DNA of 64,000 nucleotides from Bacteroidota bacterium (GTDB lineage Bacteria; Bacteroidota; Ignavibacteria; Kapaibacteriales; HRBIN21): the NCBI GenBank assembly GCA_030550275.1, contig JAUQPR010000004.1, positions 62,001-126,000 of the forward strand, written 5' to 3'. Made by a program: the position numbers and the translations under genes. Of this stretch, positions 7,876-17,299 are shown piece after piece (position 1 is the stretch's first letter; every line of letters starts with the position of its first letter). The notes beneath the pieces are model-generated. The model did not search any database. It had not been told where the DNA came from and saw only the letters and a program-made list of their open reading frames with translations.

Positions 7876-9352
7876 GCGGGCGCTCATAGCGGTGATGGGC
7901 TTCTTCCTGGTAAGCCGCTTTCTGACGGAGAAGTTGCGGCTACTGCCCAAGTGGGTGGATGTGCTGGATATGCCCATTGTGCTGGGGATTGTGCTGTTGG
8001 GCTTCTTGCTGCGCCCGACCCTGGGGCAGTGGGCAACCGACTGGGAGCGCCGGGTGACCCGGCTGGTGCTGTTGGGGTTGATTGCATGGGCTGCCTCGAC
8101 TCTGGTGCATCTTGGGCAGGTGCTGCTGCCGGCGGCGTTGCTCTTTGCCATTGGGTTTTTCGGGGGACCGTTGCTCTTTCTGGCGCTGAGCCGTTGGGTG
8201 ACTGCTCCGGGGGAGTTCGCCATTGGGCTGCGGAAGCTGCTCGTTGCGGTGTTGTGGCTGAATGTGGTGGTCGTGCTGCTGTGGGATTTCCCGAAGTTTC
8301 TGGCGTTGGCAGATCCGGATCGCCTCTCGGGCACGTTCGGCAACAATGCGTACCAGTTCTCCGTGCTGCTTGCGTTTGCCAGCGGTGTGCTCCTGGGGCT
8401 TGGGGAGGCTCGCGCAATGCCGCGCTTGGTGGTGGTGGGGATGCAGGCGCTGATCTTCGGGCTGTACTACCTGCTGCAGTTCCGCGCGGGATTGCCCTTC
8501 TTCTTGGTGGCGATGGGCACAATGCTGGTGGCGCTTTACGGACGGCGTGTTCTGCGGGCGGTGGTGTTCGGGGGCATCTCGCTGCTTATCAGTGGTGTGC
8601 TGATTCAGCAGGCGTTGGAGGAGCTGGTGGGGCAGGCACAGCGCCGCTTTACCCACGTGACCTCGCGCGCAGCGCGAGGGGATTTGGGCTACGGGGATCT
8701 GCTCATTCTGCTGAGCCAGCCCGGGGAGTACCTCCGGCTTGCCAAGTTCCAAGCCTTTCCGGCAACGCTGCAAATGCTGTGGGAGAACCCCGCAGCGCTG
8801 TTGGTGGGGGTCGGACCGGGCAACTACGTCAGTCGGGCGTACTACACCTTCAGCGTGGAGTTTACCTCAGCCGAGCTCAAGGGCAAGGGGGTCGGAGGCG
8901 TCGTGCAGCAGCTCTTCGGGATATCGCAGCCCTGGCGTGCGGAGATGAGCGAGCGCTACCTGGGAGGCTTGCTCCGGCAGGCGGCGTTTGGGTCGTACCT
9001 GTTTGCCAACCCGTACTCGAGCTACCTGGCGCCGATTGCGGAGATAGGGCTACTGGGGGCTATTGCCGTCTTTGGACTCTACGGCTTTCTGGTGCGCCGC
9101 TCCTTTCACCTGGTGCGCCTGGCGCGCGAGCACGCGCCGGAGATGCTTCCCTTGGCGTTGGCGTCGCTCATCGGCGGTGTGTACGTGGTCGGACTGGGGT
9201 TTGTGGACAATTGGTGGGAGGTCACACGGGTGGTGTTCCCGCTGTGGACACTCTTCTGGGCTGCCAATGCGGGCGTGGAGGAGCGGCTTGCGATGGCAGC
9301 GGAGATGGAAGCGGAGCTGGAGGAATCGTTCCAGCATGCTGAGCAGGGCTGA
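7868..9352 (+). CDS. O-antigen ligase/polymerase (Wzy)-like membrane protein
   Basis: 494 residues with ten or more hydrophobic helices starting at the N-terminus (MIERALIAVMGFFLVS). A long extramembrane loop lies around residues 270-400 and contains GVGPGNYVSRAYYTF, a feature of Wzy/WaaL-type proteins, whose large periplasmic loop binds the lipid-linked glycan. The ATG at 7868 overlaps the upstream stop. Family role: joining repeat units or ligating the glycan to its acceptor on the periplasmic face. Sequence in this family is poorly conserved, so the assignment rests on topology, the loop and the neighbours. The stop overlaps the start of asnB (TGATG). Confidence 0.78.
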   Translation: MIERALIAVMGFFLVSRFLTEKLRLLPKWVDVLDMPIVLGIVLLGFLLRPTLGQWATDWERRVTRLVLLGLIAWAASTLVHLGQVLLPAALLFAIGFFGGPLLFLALSRWVTAPGEFAIGLRKLLVAVLWLNVVVVLLWDFPKFLALADPDRLSGTFGNNAYQFSVLLAFASGVLLGLGEARAMPRLVVVGMQALIFGLYYLLQFRAGLPFFLVAMGTMLVALYGRRVLRAVVFGGISLLISGVLIQQALEELVGQAQRRFTHVTSRAARGDLGYGDLLILLSQPGEYLRLAKFQAFPATLQMLWENPAALLVGVGPGNYVSRAYYTFSVEFTSAELKGKGVGGVVQQLFGISQPWRAEMSERYLGGLLRQAAFGSYLFANPYSSYLAPIAEIGLLGAIAVFGLYGFLVRRSFHLVRLAREHAPEMLPLALASLIGGVYVVGLGFVDNWWEVTRVVFPLWTLFWAANAGVEERLAMAAEMEAELEESFQHAEQG

Positions 9353-11325
9353 TGTGCGGCATCGTGGGGATTCTCAACGGGGGAAGTCCGGAGGTGCTGC
9401 AGCGGATGCTGCAGCGGCAGGCGCATCGTGGACCGGACGATTGGGGCATCCAGTGGTTTGCCGAACGCTCCAGCGGAATTGGGCATCGCCGGCTGGCGAT
9501 TCTGGACCTCACCCCCGCTGGGCACCAGCCAATGGTCAACTCCACAGGGACACGGTGGGTGACGTACAACGGCGAAATCTACAACTTCTGGGAGCTGCGG
9601 GCTCAGTTGGAGCAGCGGGGCTACCGCTTCCGCTCCCGCAGCGATACGGAGGTACTCCTGGCGGCATACGATGAGTGGGGACCTGAATGCGTACGCCGCT
9701 TCAACGGCATGTTCGCCTTCGCCATCTACGATTGCGAGCGCCATGAGCTCTTCCTGGCACGCGATCCGCTGGGGATCAAGCCGCTCTACTACGTCTGGCA
9801 GGGCAGGCTGTTCGCTTTCGCCTCGGAGGCAAAAGCCCTGCTGGCGCTGCCCGAGCTCTCCCCAGTGCCGGATGAGGAGGCGCTGCTGAGCACGCTGATT
9901 CTGCTGTGGGTGCCCGAGCCCAAGACGGGATTTGTGGGCATCTCCAAACTGCCCGCCGGGCACTATGCCATCTTCCGCGATGGAAGGCTGGAGCTGACGC
10001 AGTACTGGGAGCTCCCACTGCCGGAGCCGGAGCAGCAACTCTCCTACCGGCGAGAGCAGGAGTACATCGAGCACCTGCGGGAGCTGCTCGAACGTGCCGT
10101 TGCTCGGCAGATGCTCTCCGATGTCCCTGTGGGGGCGTTTCTCTCCGGCGGGGTGGACTCCTCCTTGGTCGTTGCACTCATGCGCAAAGCCGCACCGGAG
10201 GCGGAGCTGGCAACCTACACCATCGCCTTTGCGCCGGAGGAGTACCGCGAGGATGCCATCACCCAGGACCCGCACTACGCTCGCATCGTTGCCCAGCACG
10301 TGGGCACGCGCCATCGGGAGTTCCGCATCCGTCCGGCGATTACACAGCTCCTGCCCAAGTTGCTCTGGCACCTGGACGATCCCGTTGCCGATGGGGCGGC
10401 AATCAACACCTACCTCATCGCCCGCTATGCGAAGCGCTCGGGGACGACCGTGCTCCTCAGCGGCATGGGCGGGGATGAGGTCTTTGCCGGCTACCGCAAG
10501 CATTTGGCGACGGTGCTGCTGGAGCGTTTCGGGCACCTTCCCCGGTGGCTGCGCACGGGGATTATCGGGCTGCTGCGGAATCTCCCGCAGCAGGCAGCAC
10601 GGTATCGGATTGCGCTGCTGCGCCGATTGCACCGAATGGCGCGCCCGTTGCAAATGTCCCCATTGCAGGCGTTCATCTACGGCTTTGTCTACTGCCCGCC
10701 GGAGCTCTTCCGGCGCCTGTGGCGTCCTCCAATGCCTGCGTACGAAGAGCTCTATCCCTTCCGCCGCTATGCCGAGCTTGCCGAACGCGTGCGCGGGGCT
10801 TCGCTGCTGACGCAACTGACCTATTTGGACACGAAGCTCTTCTTGACGGGCTTGAACCTCCTGTACTCGGACAAGGCTGCGATGGCAGCAGCGGTGGAGC
10901 TGCGCCCACCATTGCTGGATGTGGAGGTGGTGGAGTTCGCCTTCCGGCTGCCCGATCGCTACCGCATCCGGGGGATGCAGCAGAAGTACCTGCTCAAACG
11001 CGCTGCCGAGGCGTACCTACCCAAATCGGTGCTCTACCGTCCGAAAGCCCCCTTTGGGGTGCCGCTGGTGTCCTGGGTAAGCCGAGAGCTGGGCGAAGCC
11101 ATACGGCACTGGTTTGCCGAGCGTGCGGGGCTGCATCGGGAGTACCTCAACGGAGCGGAGGTGCTGCGCTTGCTGGAGCTGCACCAGCGTGGGCAGGGCA
11201 ACTACGCCCACCTGCTGTGGGCTTGCCTGGGGATTGCCGAGTGGCTTGCCCTTTGGAGCGAGCCCGCCCGCCACGATGGCGTGGAGCTGGCAGAGGAAGC
11301 CGTTGCGGGGGTTGAGATTTTGTAA
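9352..11325 (+). CDS. asnB: Asparagine synthase (glutamine-hydrolysing) family amidotransferase
   Basis: 657 residues. It begins MCGIVGILNGG, so Cys2 is the N-terminal nucleophile of the class II glutaminase domain (about 1-215; HRGPDDWG follows). The synthetase domain holds the ATP-pyrophosphatase motif LSGGVDSSLV near residues 264-273. As AsnB it would make asparagine from aspartate, glutamine and ATP. Enzymes of this family inside polysaccharide loci often amidate sugar carboxylates instead, and here the gene is the last member of a glycan operon, overlapping the Wzy-like gene by one base (TGATG). The sequence alone does not decide between the two roles. The TAA stop lies inside a loose promoter-like TAATTTG. 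Confidence 0.93.
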   Translation: MCGIVGILNGGSPEVLQRMLQRQAHRGPDDWGIQWFAERSSGIGHRRLAILDLTPAGHQPMVNSTGTRWVTYNGEIYNFWELRAQLEQRGYRFRSRSDTEVLLAAYDEWGPECVRRFNGMFAFAIYDCERHELFLARDPLGIKPLYYVWQGRLFAFASEAKALLALPELSPVPDEEALLSTLILLWVPEPKTGFVGISKLPAGHYAIFRDGRLELTQYWELPLPEPEQQLSYRREQEYIEHLRELLERAVARQMLSDVPVGAFLSGGVDSSLVVALMRKAAPEAELATYTIAFAPEEYREDAITQDPHYARIVAQHVGTRHREFRIRPAITQLLPKLLWHLDDPVADGAAINTYLIARYAKRSGTTVLLSGMGGDEVFAGYRKHLATVLLERFGHLPRWLRTGIIGLLRNLPQQAARYRIALLRRLHRMARPLQMSPLQAFIYGFVYCPPELFRRLWRPPMPAYEELYPFRRYAELAERVRGASLLTQLTYLDTKLFLTGLNLLYSDKAAMAAAVELRPPLLDVEVVEFAFRLPDRYRIRGMQQKYLLKRAAEAYLPKSVLYRPKAPFGVPLVSWVSRELGEAIRHWFAERAGLHREYLNGAEVLRLLELHQRGQGNYAHLLWACLGIAEWLALWSEPARHDGVELAEEAVAGVEIL

Positions 11326-11366
11326 TTTGCGTTTGCCAACAGGTGTTGCACCAGCGGCGTGGAGCG

Positions 11367-12545
11367 ATGTTCAGCCTGGAGCTCAGCGAAACGCAGCGCC
11401 TAATCCAGCAAACGGCGCGTGAGTTTGCACAAGCTGAAATCGAACCCGGCTCGATAGAGCGCGACCTCACTGGCGAGTTCCCTTACGAAATCGTGCGCAA
11501 GCTGGGTGAGCTTGGCTTCATGGGCATGATGGTTGCGCCCGAATGGGGCGGCGCGGGACTGGATACGGTGAGCTACGCGCTGGCGCTGGTGGAGATCTCG
11601 CGTGCCGATGCCAGCGTGGGCGTGATCATGTCGGTGAACAACTCGCTGGTGTGCTGGCCAATTGAGGCGTATGGGACACAGGACCAAAAGGAGCGCTATC
11701 TGCGCGACCTGGCAACGGGGCAGAAGCTCGGAGCGTTCTGCCTGAGCGAGCCCGAAGCGGGCTCCGATGCCACGCAGCAGCATACCAGCGCGGTCCGCGG
11801 CGATGGAGGCTGGATTCTCAACGGCACGAAGAACTGGATTACCAACGGCACCACCGCCGATGTGTACGTGGTCTTTGCGCAGACGGACCGCTCGAAGGGG
11901 CATCGGGGCATTACCGCCTTCCTCATCGAGAAGGGCACTGAGGGCTTCGTCCCTGGCAAGAAGGAGGACAAGCTGGGCATCCGCTCCAGCGATACCTGCT
12001 CGATTGGGTTGACCAACGTGTTCGTGCCCGATGCGAACGTGTTAGGGGATATCGGGGAGGGCTTCCGCATTGCGATGAACACGCTCAACGGTGGGCGAAT
12101 CGGTATTGCCGCCCAAGCCGTCGGGATTGCCCAGGCGGCATTCGATGCTGCGCTGGCGTATTCGCAGCAGCGCAAGACCTTTGGTAAGCCGATTTGCGAG
12201 CATCAAGCCATCCAGTTCAAGCTCGCCGATATGTCGGTCAAGCTCGAAGCGGCGCGGCTGCTGCTGTTGCGGGCAGCCTATCTGCGTGACCGCGGCGAGC
12301 GCTACATCCAGGCAGCCTCGCAGGCGAAGCTCTTCGCCTCGAAAGCTGCGGTGGAGATTGCCTTGGAGGCGATTCAAATCCACGGCGGCTACGGCTACGT
12401 GCGCGAGTACAAGGTGGAGCGTTACCTGCGCGACGCAAAGATTACGGAAATCTACGAGGGCACGTCCGAGATTCAGCACATCATCATCGCGCGGGAGCTG
12501 TTGCGCGCGGTAGGGTACCGCTCGCTTCAGCCAGCGAGCAACTGA
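11367..12545 (+). CDS. Acyl-CoA dehydrogenase (short/medium-chain type)
   Basis: 392 residues, the usual ACAD length. N-terminal helical domain [20 protein letters not shown]; central beta domain with [13 protein letters not shown] and [18 protein letters not shown], the FAD and substrate segments; C-terminal helical domain with the dimer motif [21 protein letters not shown] and [11 protein letters not shown]. The catalytic base is probably the Glu in the [12 protein letters not shown] motif near residue 370. Reaction: FAD-dependent alpha,beta-dehydrogenation of acyl-CoA, passing electrons to ETF. The ATG at 11367 is preferred; a GTG at 11343 would add eight poorly conserved residues. It overlaps dut by one base, an odd operon partner. 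Chain-length specificity (butyryl, isovaleryl or other) is not decided. Confidence 0.93.
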   Translation: MFSLELSETQRLIQQTAREFAQAEIEPGSIERDLTGEFPYEIVRKLGELGFMGMMVAPEWGGAGLDTVSYALALVEISRADASVGVIMSVNNSLVCWPIEAYGTQDQKERYLRDLATGQKLGAFCLSEPEAGSDATQQHTSAVRGDGGWILNGTKNWITNGTTADVYVVFAQTDRSKGHRGITAFLIEKGTEGFVPGKKEDKLGIRSSDTCSIGLTNVFVPDANVLGDIGEGFRIAMNTLNGGRIGIAAQAVGIAQAAFDAALAYSQQRKTFGKPICEHQAIQFKLADMSVKLEAARLLLLRAAYLRDRGERYIQAASQAKLFASKAAVEIALEAIQIHGGYGYVREYKVERYLRDAKITEIYEGTSEIQHIIIARELLRAVGYRSLQPASN

Positions 12546-13012
12546 TGTTGGAGGTAGCAATCACGCGCACAGACCCGGAGTTTGCAGATCTGCCGTTGCC
12601 CACCTACGCAACCGAAGGGGCAGCCGGGATGGATGTGTGCGCCGCCGTGCGGGAGCCGCTCGCGTTGCCTCCCGGGGGAATCGTGCTGGTTCCGACCGCG
12701 CTGGCGATTGCCTTGCCGCCAGGGTACGAATGCCAGGTGCGTTCCCGCAGTGGCTTGGCTGCGCGCTATGGGGTGTTTGCGCTGAATTCGCCAGGGACCA
12801 TCGATAGCGACTACCGCGGCGAAATCCGCATCATCTTGGCGAACTTCGGCAAGGAGACCTTCTGGATTCGGCGCGGGGACCGAATTGCCCAGCTCGTTGT
12901 GGCTGCGTACGAGCGGGTGCGCTGGCGGGTGGTCCAGGAGCTGCCCCCAAGCGCTCGTGGAAGTGGTGGGTTCGGCAGCACAGGGCGCGATGCAATTCCC
13001 CATGCCCCGTGA
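12545..13012 (+). CDS. dut: dUTP diphosphatase
   Basis: 155 residues, normal for trimeric dUTPase. All five motifs are present in order: AGMDVCA (1), RSRSGLA (2), [14 protein letters not shown] with the catalytic Asp (3), [11 protein letters not shown] (4) and the C-terminal arm [10 protein letters not shown] (5). It hydrolyses dUTP to dUMP and pyrophosphate, keeping uracil out of DNA and feeding thymidylate synthesis. The start ATG shares a base with the stop of the acyl-CoA dehydrogenase gene, and its own end overlaps lipB, so three unrelated genes are translationally packed. Confidence 0.97.
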   Translation: MLEVAITRTDPEFADLPLPTYATEGAAGMDVCAAVREPLALPPGGIVLVPTALAIALPPGYECQVRSRSGLAARYGVFALNSPGTIDSDYRGEIRIILANFGKETFWIRRGDRIAQLVVAAYERVRWRVVQELPPSARGSGGFGSTGRDAIPHAP

Positions 13013-13667
13013 GGCGACAACTCCGCGCACCGTGGCGTTTTCGGTGCAGGACTGGGGACTGATTCCGTACGAGCAGGCGTGGCAGCAGCAGCGCGAGCTT
13101 GCCGAACAGGTGCGGCGGGGCGAGCACCCTAATACGCTGGTGCTGTGCGAGCATCCGACGGTGATCACCATCGGGCGGGCGGGGAGCTGGCGCAATGTAT
13201 TGCTTCCGCACGAGCAGCTTCGGCAGCGGGGGATTCCGGTCTTCGAAGTTGAGCGCGGCGGCGATGTCACCCTACACAACCCGGGGCAGTTGGTGGGCTA
13301 CCCTATCCTACGGCTGTGGGAGTACCGGCAGGACCTGCACTGGTTTGTGCGCGAGATCGAGCAGTGCATCATCGAGCTGCTTGCGCGCTTTGGGATTCGG
13401 GGAGAGCAGCTCCCCGGGCTAACGGGAGTGTGGATTGAGGGACGGCGCAAGATCTGTGCCATCGGCATCCATGTCCGGCGCTGGGTTTCGTGGCACGGAT
13501 TTGCGCTCAATGTGTGCAATCGCCTGGAGGAGTTCGGCTACATTGTGCCGTGTGGGATCACCGACCGCGGCGTCACCTCAATGGAGCGCGAACTGGGCTT
13601 TGCCCCCTCGATGCAGGAGGTCAAAGCCCAGTGCGCAGAGGTATTCCGCGCCCACTTCGGAGGGTAA
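12990..13667 (+). CDS. lipB: Octanoyltransferase LipB
   Basis: 225 residues from the ATG at 12990; another ATG at 13002 is equally possible, and neither has a clear ribosome binding site. LipB motifs: [11 protein letters not shown], the substrate loop [18 protein letters not shown] (usually HGPGQLV, here HNPGQLV), the lysine segment [25 protein letters not shown] and the catalytic-cysteine segment [13 protein letters not shown]. It transfers octanoyl from acyl carrier protein to lipoyl domains, the first step of de novo lipoylation; lipA is not in the window. The 5' end overlaps dut by 23 bases (11 with the later ATG). Confidence 0.95.
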   Translation: MQFPMPREATTPRTVAFSVQDWGLIPYEQAWQQQRELAEQVRRGEHPNTLVLCEHPTVITIGRAGSWRNVLLPHEQLRQRGIPVFEVERGGDVTLHNPGQLVGYPILRLWEYRQDLHWFVREIEQCIIELLARFGIRGEQLPGLTGVWIEGRRKICAIGIHVRRWVSWHGFALNVCNRLEEFGYIVPCGITDRGVTSMERELGFAPSMQEVKAQCAEVFRAHFGG

Positions 13668-13700
13668 TGAAGCCCGTTCACTGCCGACTGAGCCACCCCG

Positions 13701-15050
13701 TCACGGGGCGTTCCGGTTGAAGCGCGAGCGCAAGCCTTCCCACGCTTTGTAGTAGTCGTGCTGCAGCAATGGGGTCTCCAGCGCCCAGCGCGTGGGGCGG
13801 CACACGAAGCGCATCTCGAACATGAAGGCGAGCGTGTCGGCAAGGTATTCGGGCTTGAGCTCGGCGTTGATGGCTTTCTCAAAGGTTGCGGTATCGGGAC
13901 CGTGCCCGCTCATGGAGTTGTGCAGACTGGCTCCGCCGGGCAGAAAGCCCTCCTCCTTGGCGTCGTACTTGCCGAAGATGAGCCCCATGAACTCGCTCAT
14001 GAAGTTGCGGTGGAACCAGGGCGGGCGGAAGGTGTGCTCGGCAACGCTCCAGCGCTCGGGGAAGATGACAAAGTCCACGTTTGCCGTCCCGGGTAGCTCG
14101 GACGGGCTGGTGAGCACGGTGTAGATGGAGGGATCGCAGTGGTCGAAGGAGACAGTGTTGATGCACATGAAGGTGCGCAGGTCGTACTTGTAGGGAGCGT
14201 AGTTGCCAGCCCAGGCGACGACATCGAGCGGGGAGTGGTCCAGCGTGGTTGCCCAGAAGTTCCCCTGGAACTTGGCAATCAGCTCGCACTCCTCTTCGAG
14301 CTCCTCGAATGCCGCCACGGGGGTGAGGAAGAAGCGCGGGTTCGCCAAGCCATTGGCGCCGATGGGACCCAAGTCTGGCAAGCGGAAGAGGGCTCCGTAG
14401 TTCTCGCAGATGTAGCCACGCGCTTGCCCATCGGGAAGGACAACACGGAATTTGATGCCACGCTGGATGACGGCGATCTCCCCTGGCGATACCTCCATAA
14501 TGCCCATCTCCGTATGGATGCGCAGCCGCCCCAGCTGCGGCACGATGAGCAGCTCCCCATCGGCGTTGTAGAAGTAGCGGCGCTCCATTGAGCGGTTGGC
14601 AGCGTACAGGTGGACGGCGCAGCCGCTGTGCATGCTCAAATCGCCGTTGCCTCCGTAGGTGATGATGCCCTCGATAAAGTCCTTGGGCTCCTCAGGGATT
14701 GGGAGCGGATCCCAGCGCAGCTGTGTCGGCGGCGGAGGAACTTCGTTGAAGGGCGTGCTCTTCCACGTCGGATGCTGGGTTTGCCGGAAAGGCGGATGCA
14801 CAACAGAGGGACGGATCCGGTACAGCCACGTGCGGCGGTTGAGGAGCCGAGGTGCTGTGAAGGGGGTGCCGTTGAGCTGCTCGTTGTACAGTCCGTAGGG
14901 GCAGCGCTGTGGCGAGTTCTGCCCCTTCGGGAGCGCACCAGGAAGCGCTTCCGTAGCGAATTCGTTCCCGAAGCCCGAAAGGTAGGTGAGCCCGTTCTGC
15001 ACAACGGCGTAGCCGTTTTGAACGGTTGCGTATTCGAGCGTCTTGAGCAT
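13701..15050 (-). CDS. hmgA: Homogentisate 1,2-dioxygenase
   Basis: 449 residues, the family length. Opens with [21 protein letters not shown] and contains [24 protein letters not shown]. The non-haem iron ligands are visible: His347 and Glu353 in [14 protein letters not shown] and His383 in MSGHGPD; the 6- and 36-residue spacings equal those of the human enzyme (335/341/371). It opens homogentisate to maleylacetoacetate in tyrosine/phenylalanine breakdown and needs O2, so the organism is at least partly aerobic. No hpd, maiA or fahA is near. Convergent with lipB, separated by 33 bases, the only convergent pair in the window that does not overlap. Confidence 0.97.
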   Translation of the reverse strand: MLKTLEYATVQNGYAVVQNGLTYLSGFGNEFATEALPGALPKGQNSPQRCPYGLYNEQLNGTPFTAPRLLNRRTWLYRIRPSVVHPPFRQTQHPTWKSTPFNEVPPPPTQLRWDPLPIPEEPKDFIEGIITYGGNGDLSMHSGCAVHLYAANRSMERRYFYNADGELLIVPQLGRLRIHTEMGIMEVSPGEIAVIQRGIKFRVVLPDGQARGYICENYGALFRLPDLGPIGANGLANPRFFLTPVAAFEELEEECELIAKFQGNFWATTLDHSPLDVVAWAGNYAPYKYDLRTFMCINTVSFDHCDPSIYTVLTSPSELPGTANVDFVIFPERWSVAEHTFRPPWFHRNFMSEFMGLIFGKYDAKEEGFLPGGASLHNSMSGHGPDTATFEKAINAELKPEYLADTLAFMFEMRFVCRPTRWALETPLLQHDYYKAWEGLRSRFNRNAP

Positions 15051-15131
15051 GGTCAGCAGGCGCAGTGCTGTGGAACATACAGGCGGTTGAGCGTTGAACG
15101 CAAAGTAGGAAAAACGCCGCGATTACAGGGC

Positions 15132-16559
15132 TTACGGCAGCCGCAGCCAGAGCACCGGCGGGTCTGGACCGAAATGCCCCGGGCGTGGAGCGGAGGGCAG
15201 ATTCAGGTACTCAAAGAGTGCATACTTGCGCACGTTGTCGAAGTACGCCACGCTGAAGGGGATCGACCGTCCGCGGTACAGCACAACGTCATCGGAGTTG
15301 CCGGTATTGAGGGCGCGTTTGAGTTCAACGGTCCACCTTCCGTTGCTGTGGAGGGCTCGGGCACGGATATCCCCACGGCTGGAGAACGGATTGGTCTGCG
15401 CTCGGAGTGCCCATCCTGGGACTCCATCGCCGGCGCTCCAGGGGCGCCCGGTTGCGGGATTGGGCGCGCGCGGGTTGAACGCAACGGCTGTGGGTTGCCA
15501 GAGGAAGCGCGTGCGGTCCAATCCACCGTTGTCACCGCCCGCCATGCTGATGGGGAGCATCGGACCACTCCCGCGGGGAGGGAAGTTCGGGTCTTCGAAG
15601 GCGTTACCGATATCGCCGCGGCGCTCGTTGGGGAAGCGTTGTCCGTCGCTGCCTTCGGCGATGTAGTCATCGGCATAGCCTTGGGGACCGGTTGTGCCAG
15701 CTTTCCAGTACCAGATGTCCAGGCGTCCGCGCGTAGGGTAGCTGCCACCCTCGTAGGCATTGAGCGAAGCCGTAGGATGACAGGCGGTCAGGCAGCCAAC
15801 GGTTTCGAAGCGTTCTCCGGGGCGGTCGCCGTAGACCTCGCCGATGGGGAACATCAGCGCCAGACCGTCTTGCCCTTGGGTTGTCAACTGCCAATTGGCT
15901 TCGGAGGCAGCATCACCGCCGGTGAAGCGGAACCAGTTCGGCGTCTCGTGCGGTGTGGGGTCCTCGATTTCGGCAAGCAGGTACAGCGTGTCCCGGTACA
16001 CGGCGGCACGGAGCGTCAGGCGGAAGGTGCGGTTGTCCTGTGCGAGCGGCTCGACCTGGCGCAGCGTCAGGAGCAGCGGTGGCGTACTCTGCCAAGCGAG
16101 GTCATCTGCCCGACCGTCCAGGCGCGGGGCGGTGGAGACTTCAACGGCAAGGAGTTCACCAGCGCCGATCCCGCCAGGAGGAACTCCGGTCCCGCTCAAT
16201 GGGACCCGAACAGCGGGCTCTCCGATGAGCAATGTTGCCGTATAGCGGCGCTCTTCGGTCGGAGTGAAGCGCAAAAGCAGGCTATCGGTCCTGCCTGCCG
16301 GGAGCGTGCCCGCCGGCTGTGCAACGATGGAGAAGGCTGCGCGGTCAGCTCCGGTGATACTGGGGGCCAGGACCACCGCCGAATCCGTTCGATTGCGCAC
16401 CAGCAAGCGCAGCGTTTTCGACTGCCCAAGGGGGACGGAACCGAACTCCAGCTCTGCCGGAATCAGCTCCAGTGCCCCACCGGGCTCTTCGACCAGGCTG
16501 CTTTCGCAGCCCCATAGCAGCACGATACCGAGCAACGCAGCCGCTGCACGCAGATTCAT
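15132..16559 (-). CDS. Lipoprotein with ASPM/HYDIN-like domain and ethylbenzene-dehydrogenase-type haem-binding domain
   Basis: 475 residues. A lipoprotein signal ends at Cys18 (LLWGC). Residues about 30-125 form an immunoglobulin-like module of the choice-of-anchor/ASPM-HYDIN kind (LELIPAELEFGSVPLGQSKTLRLLVRN ends near 56). Residues about 135-475 look like the EB_dh/cytochrome c-552-type haem-binding domain (PRLDGRADDLAWQ, then a long beta-rich region). At residues 256-261 is CLTACH, a CX3CH sequence that could attach haem c with one extra residue compared with CXXCH. Expected location: tethered to a membrane and facing the periplasm or cell surface. The start overlaps the upstream Rieske gene by 4 bases; last gene of the nuoE-Rieske-lipoprotein operon. 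The electron-transfer role is inferred. Confidence 0.8.
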   Translation of the reverse strand: MNLRAAAALLGIVLLWGCESSLVEEPGGALELIPAELEFGSVPLGQSKTLRLLVRNRTDSAVVLAPSITGADRAAFSIVAQPAGTLPAGRTDSLLLRFTPTEERRYTATLLIGEPAVRVPLSGTGVPPGGIGAGELLAVEVSTAPRLDGRADDLAWQSTPPLLLTLRQVEPLAQDNRTFRLTLRAAVYRDTLYLLAEIEDPTPHETPNWFRFTGGDAASEANWQLTTQGQDGLALMFPIGEVYGDRPGERFETVGCLTACHPTASLNAYEGGSYPTRGRLDIWYWKAGTTGPQGYADDYIAEGSDGQRFPNERRGDIGNAFEDPNFPPRGSGPMLPISMAGGDNGGLDRTRFLWQPTAVAFNPRAPNPATGRPWSAGDGVPGWALRAQTNPFSSRGDIRARALHSNGRWTVELKRALNTGNSDDVVLYRGRSIPFSVAYFDNVRKYALFEYLNLPSAPRPGHFGPDPPVLWLRLP

Positions 16560-17299
16560 CGCACCACTGTGAAGGGGCGTTGGAGCGGGGGATGCCCCGG
16601 CGGCAGGAGCTCAATCCAGTACGCGCCCGGTGCTATTCCGGCAAGGGGATATCGCAGGGCAAAGGGTCCCTCCGGCAGGTACTGCTGCCACTCCAGGAGC
16701 AGCTTGCCCGAAGCGCTGAAGATGCGGAAGCGGGCGATTCCGGCGTTGGGCAGCGTACCGGAGATGGCGATCCATTCGCCGGCGGGATTGGGAGTGATGG
16801 CATGGAGCAGTTGTGCAGGGGCTGGCTCCACAACCTCCGAAGGGAGCTGGATGCGCAGCGTTTGCTCGTCCTCCAAAGCAGCTGGGAAGCGGTTCAAGGG
16901 GCGTGGGGCGGGTCCGCGCAGCACCTCACCCGTTGGGGCGTAGAGGGCACCATGGCACGGACAGGGCAAGCCGCCGAGGTCCCTGCGGTACGTATTGACC
17001 AGGCAGCCGGCGTGAGTGCAGATATCGTCGACGGCGGCGAACTCCGTTGCCCCAGTGCGGGTGACGATAATCCGCTGGGGGACCGGTGGGCGAGCATCCG
17101 GAACGCTTACTTTTACCGAGCCGAAGAGCTGCTGCAGCTCCGGGTAATCACTCAGCCGGATGATGAGGTCACCGGCGAGAGGCTGTGCTGCGGTTGCCGT
17201 CCGCGCTGTCCAGAGCGATGCAGGGAGTGCGGCGCGGGCGCCCGCTGCAAGCGCTGCCGTAAGGCAGCGGCTGAGGAATTCACGCCGAGGCAGCTTCAT
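16556..17299 (-). CDS. Rieske [2Fe-2S] protein with Tat signal and T9SS-like C-terminal sorting domain
   Basis: 247 residues. The N-terminus MKLPRREFLSRCLTAALAAG has the twin-arginine pattern RREFLSR followed by a hydrophobic stretch. The Rieske domain (about 70-155) has CTHAGC (Cys94, His96, Cys99) and CPCHG (Cys113, Cys115, His116): all four cluster ligands and both disulfide cysteines are present. Residues about 168-247 look like a type A T9SS sorting domain: ITPNPAGEW start, FRIFSASGKLLLEW (the usual lyd-GR segment), GIAPGAYWIEL, then a short final strand FTVVR. Together these predict a folded FeS protein exported by Tat and then moved outward by T9SS, which is unusual. The start at 17299 is chosen because the twin-arginine follows at once; it overlaps nuoE by 20 bases. 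Confidence 0.85.
   Translation of the reverse strand: MKLPRREFLSRCLTAALAAGARAALPASLWTARTATAAQPLAGDLIIRLSDYPELQQLFGSVKVSVPDARPPVPQRIIVTRTGATEFAAVDDICTHAGCLVNTYRRDLGGLPCPCHGALYAPTGEVLRGPAPRPLNRFPAALEDEQTLRIQLPSEVVEPAPAQLLHAITPNPAGEWIAISGTLPNAGIARFRIFSASGKLLLEWQQYLPEGPFALRYPLAGIAPGAYWIELLPPGHPPLQRPFTVVR

Noticed and set aside
11323-11329. TAATTTG at the asnB stop as a promoter for the acyl-CoA dehydrogenase gene
   Set aside because: One base short of TAnnTTTG; possible but not strong enough to list.
14610-16517. 635-codon plus-strand open frame opposite hmgA and the lipoprotein gene
   Set aside because: It crosses two well supported minus-strand genes, has no recognisable domain, and is Gly/Arg/Ala rich.
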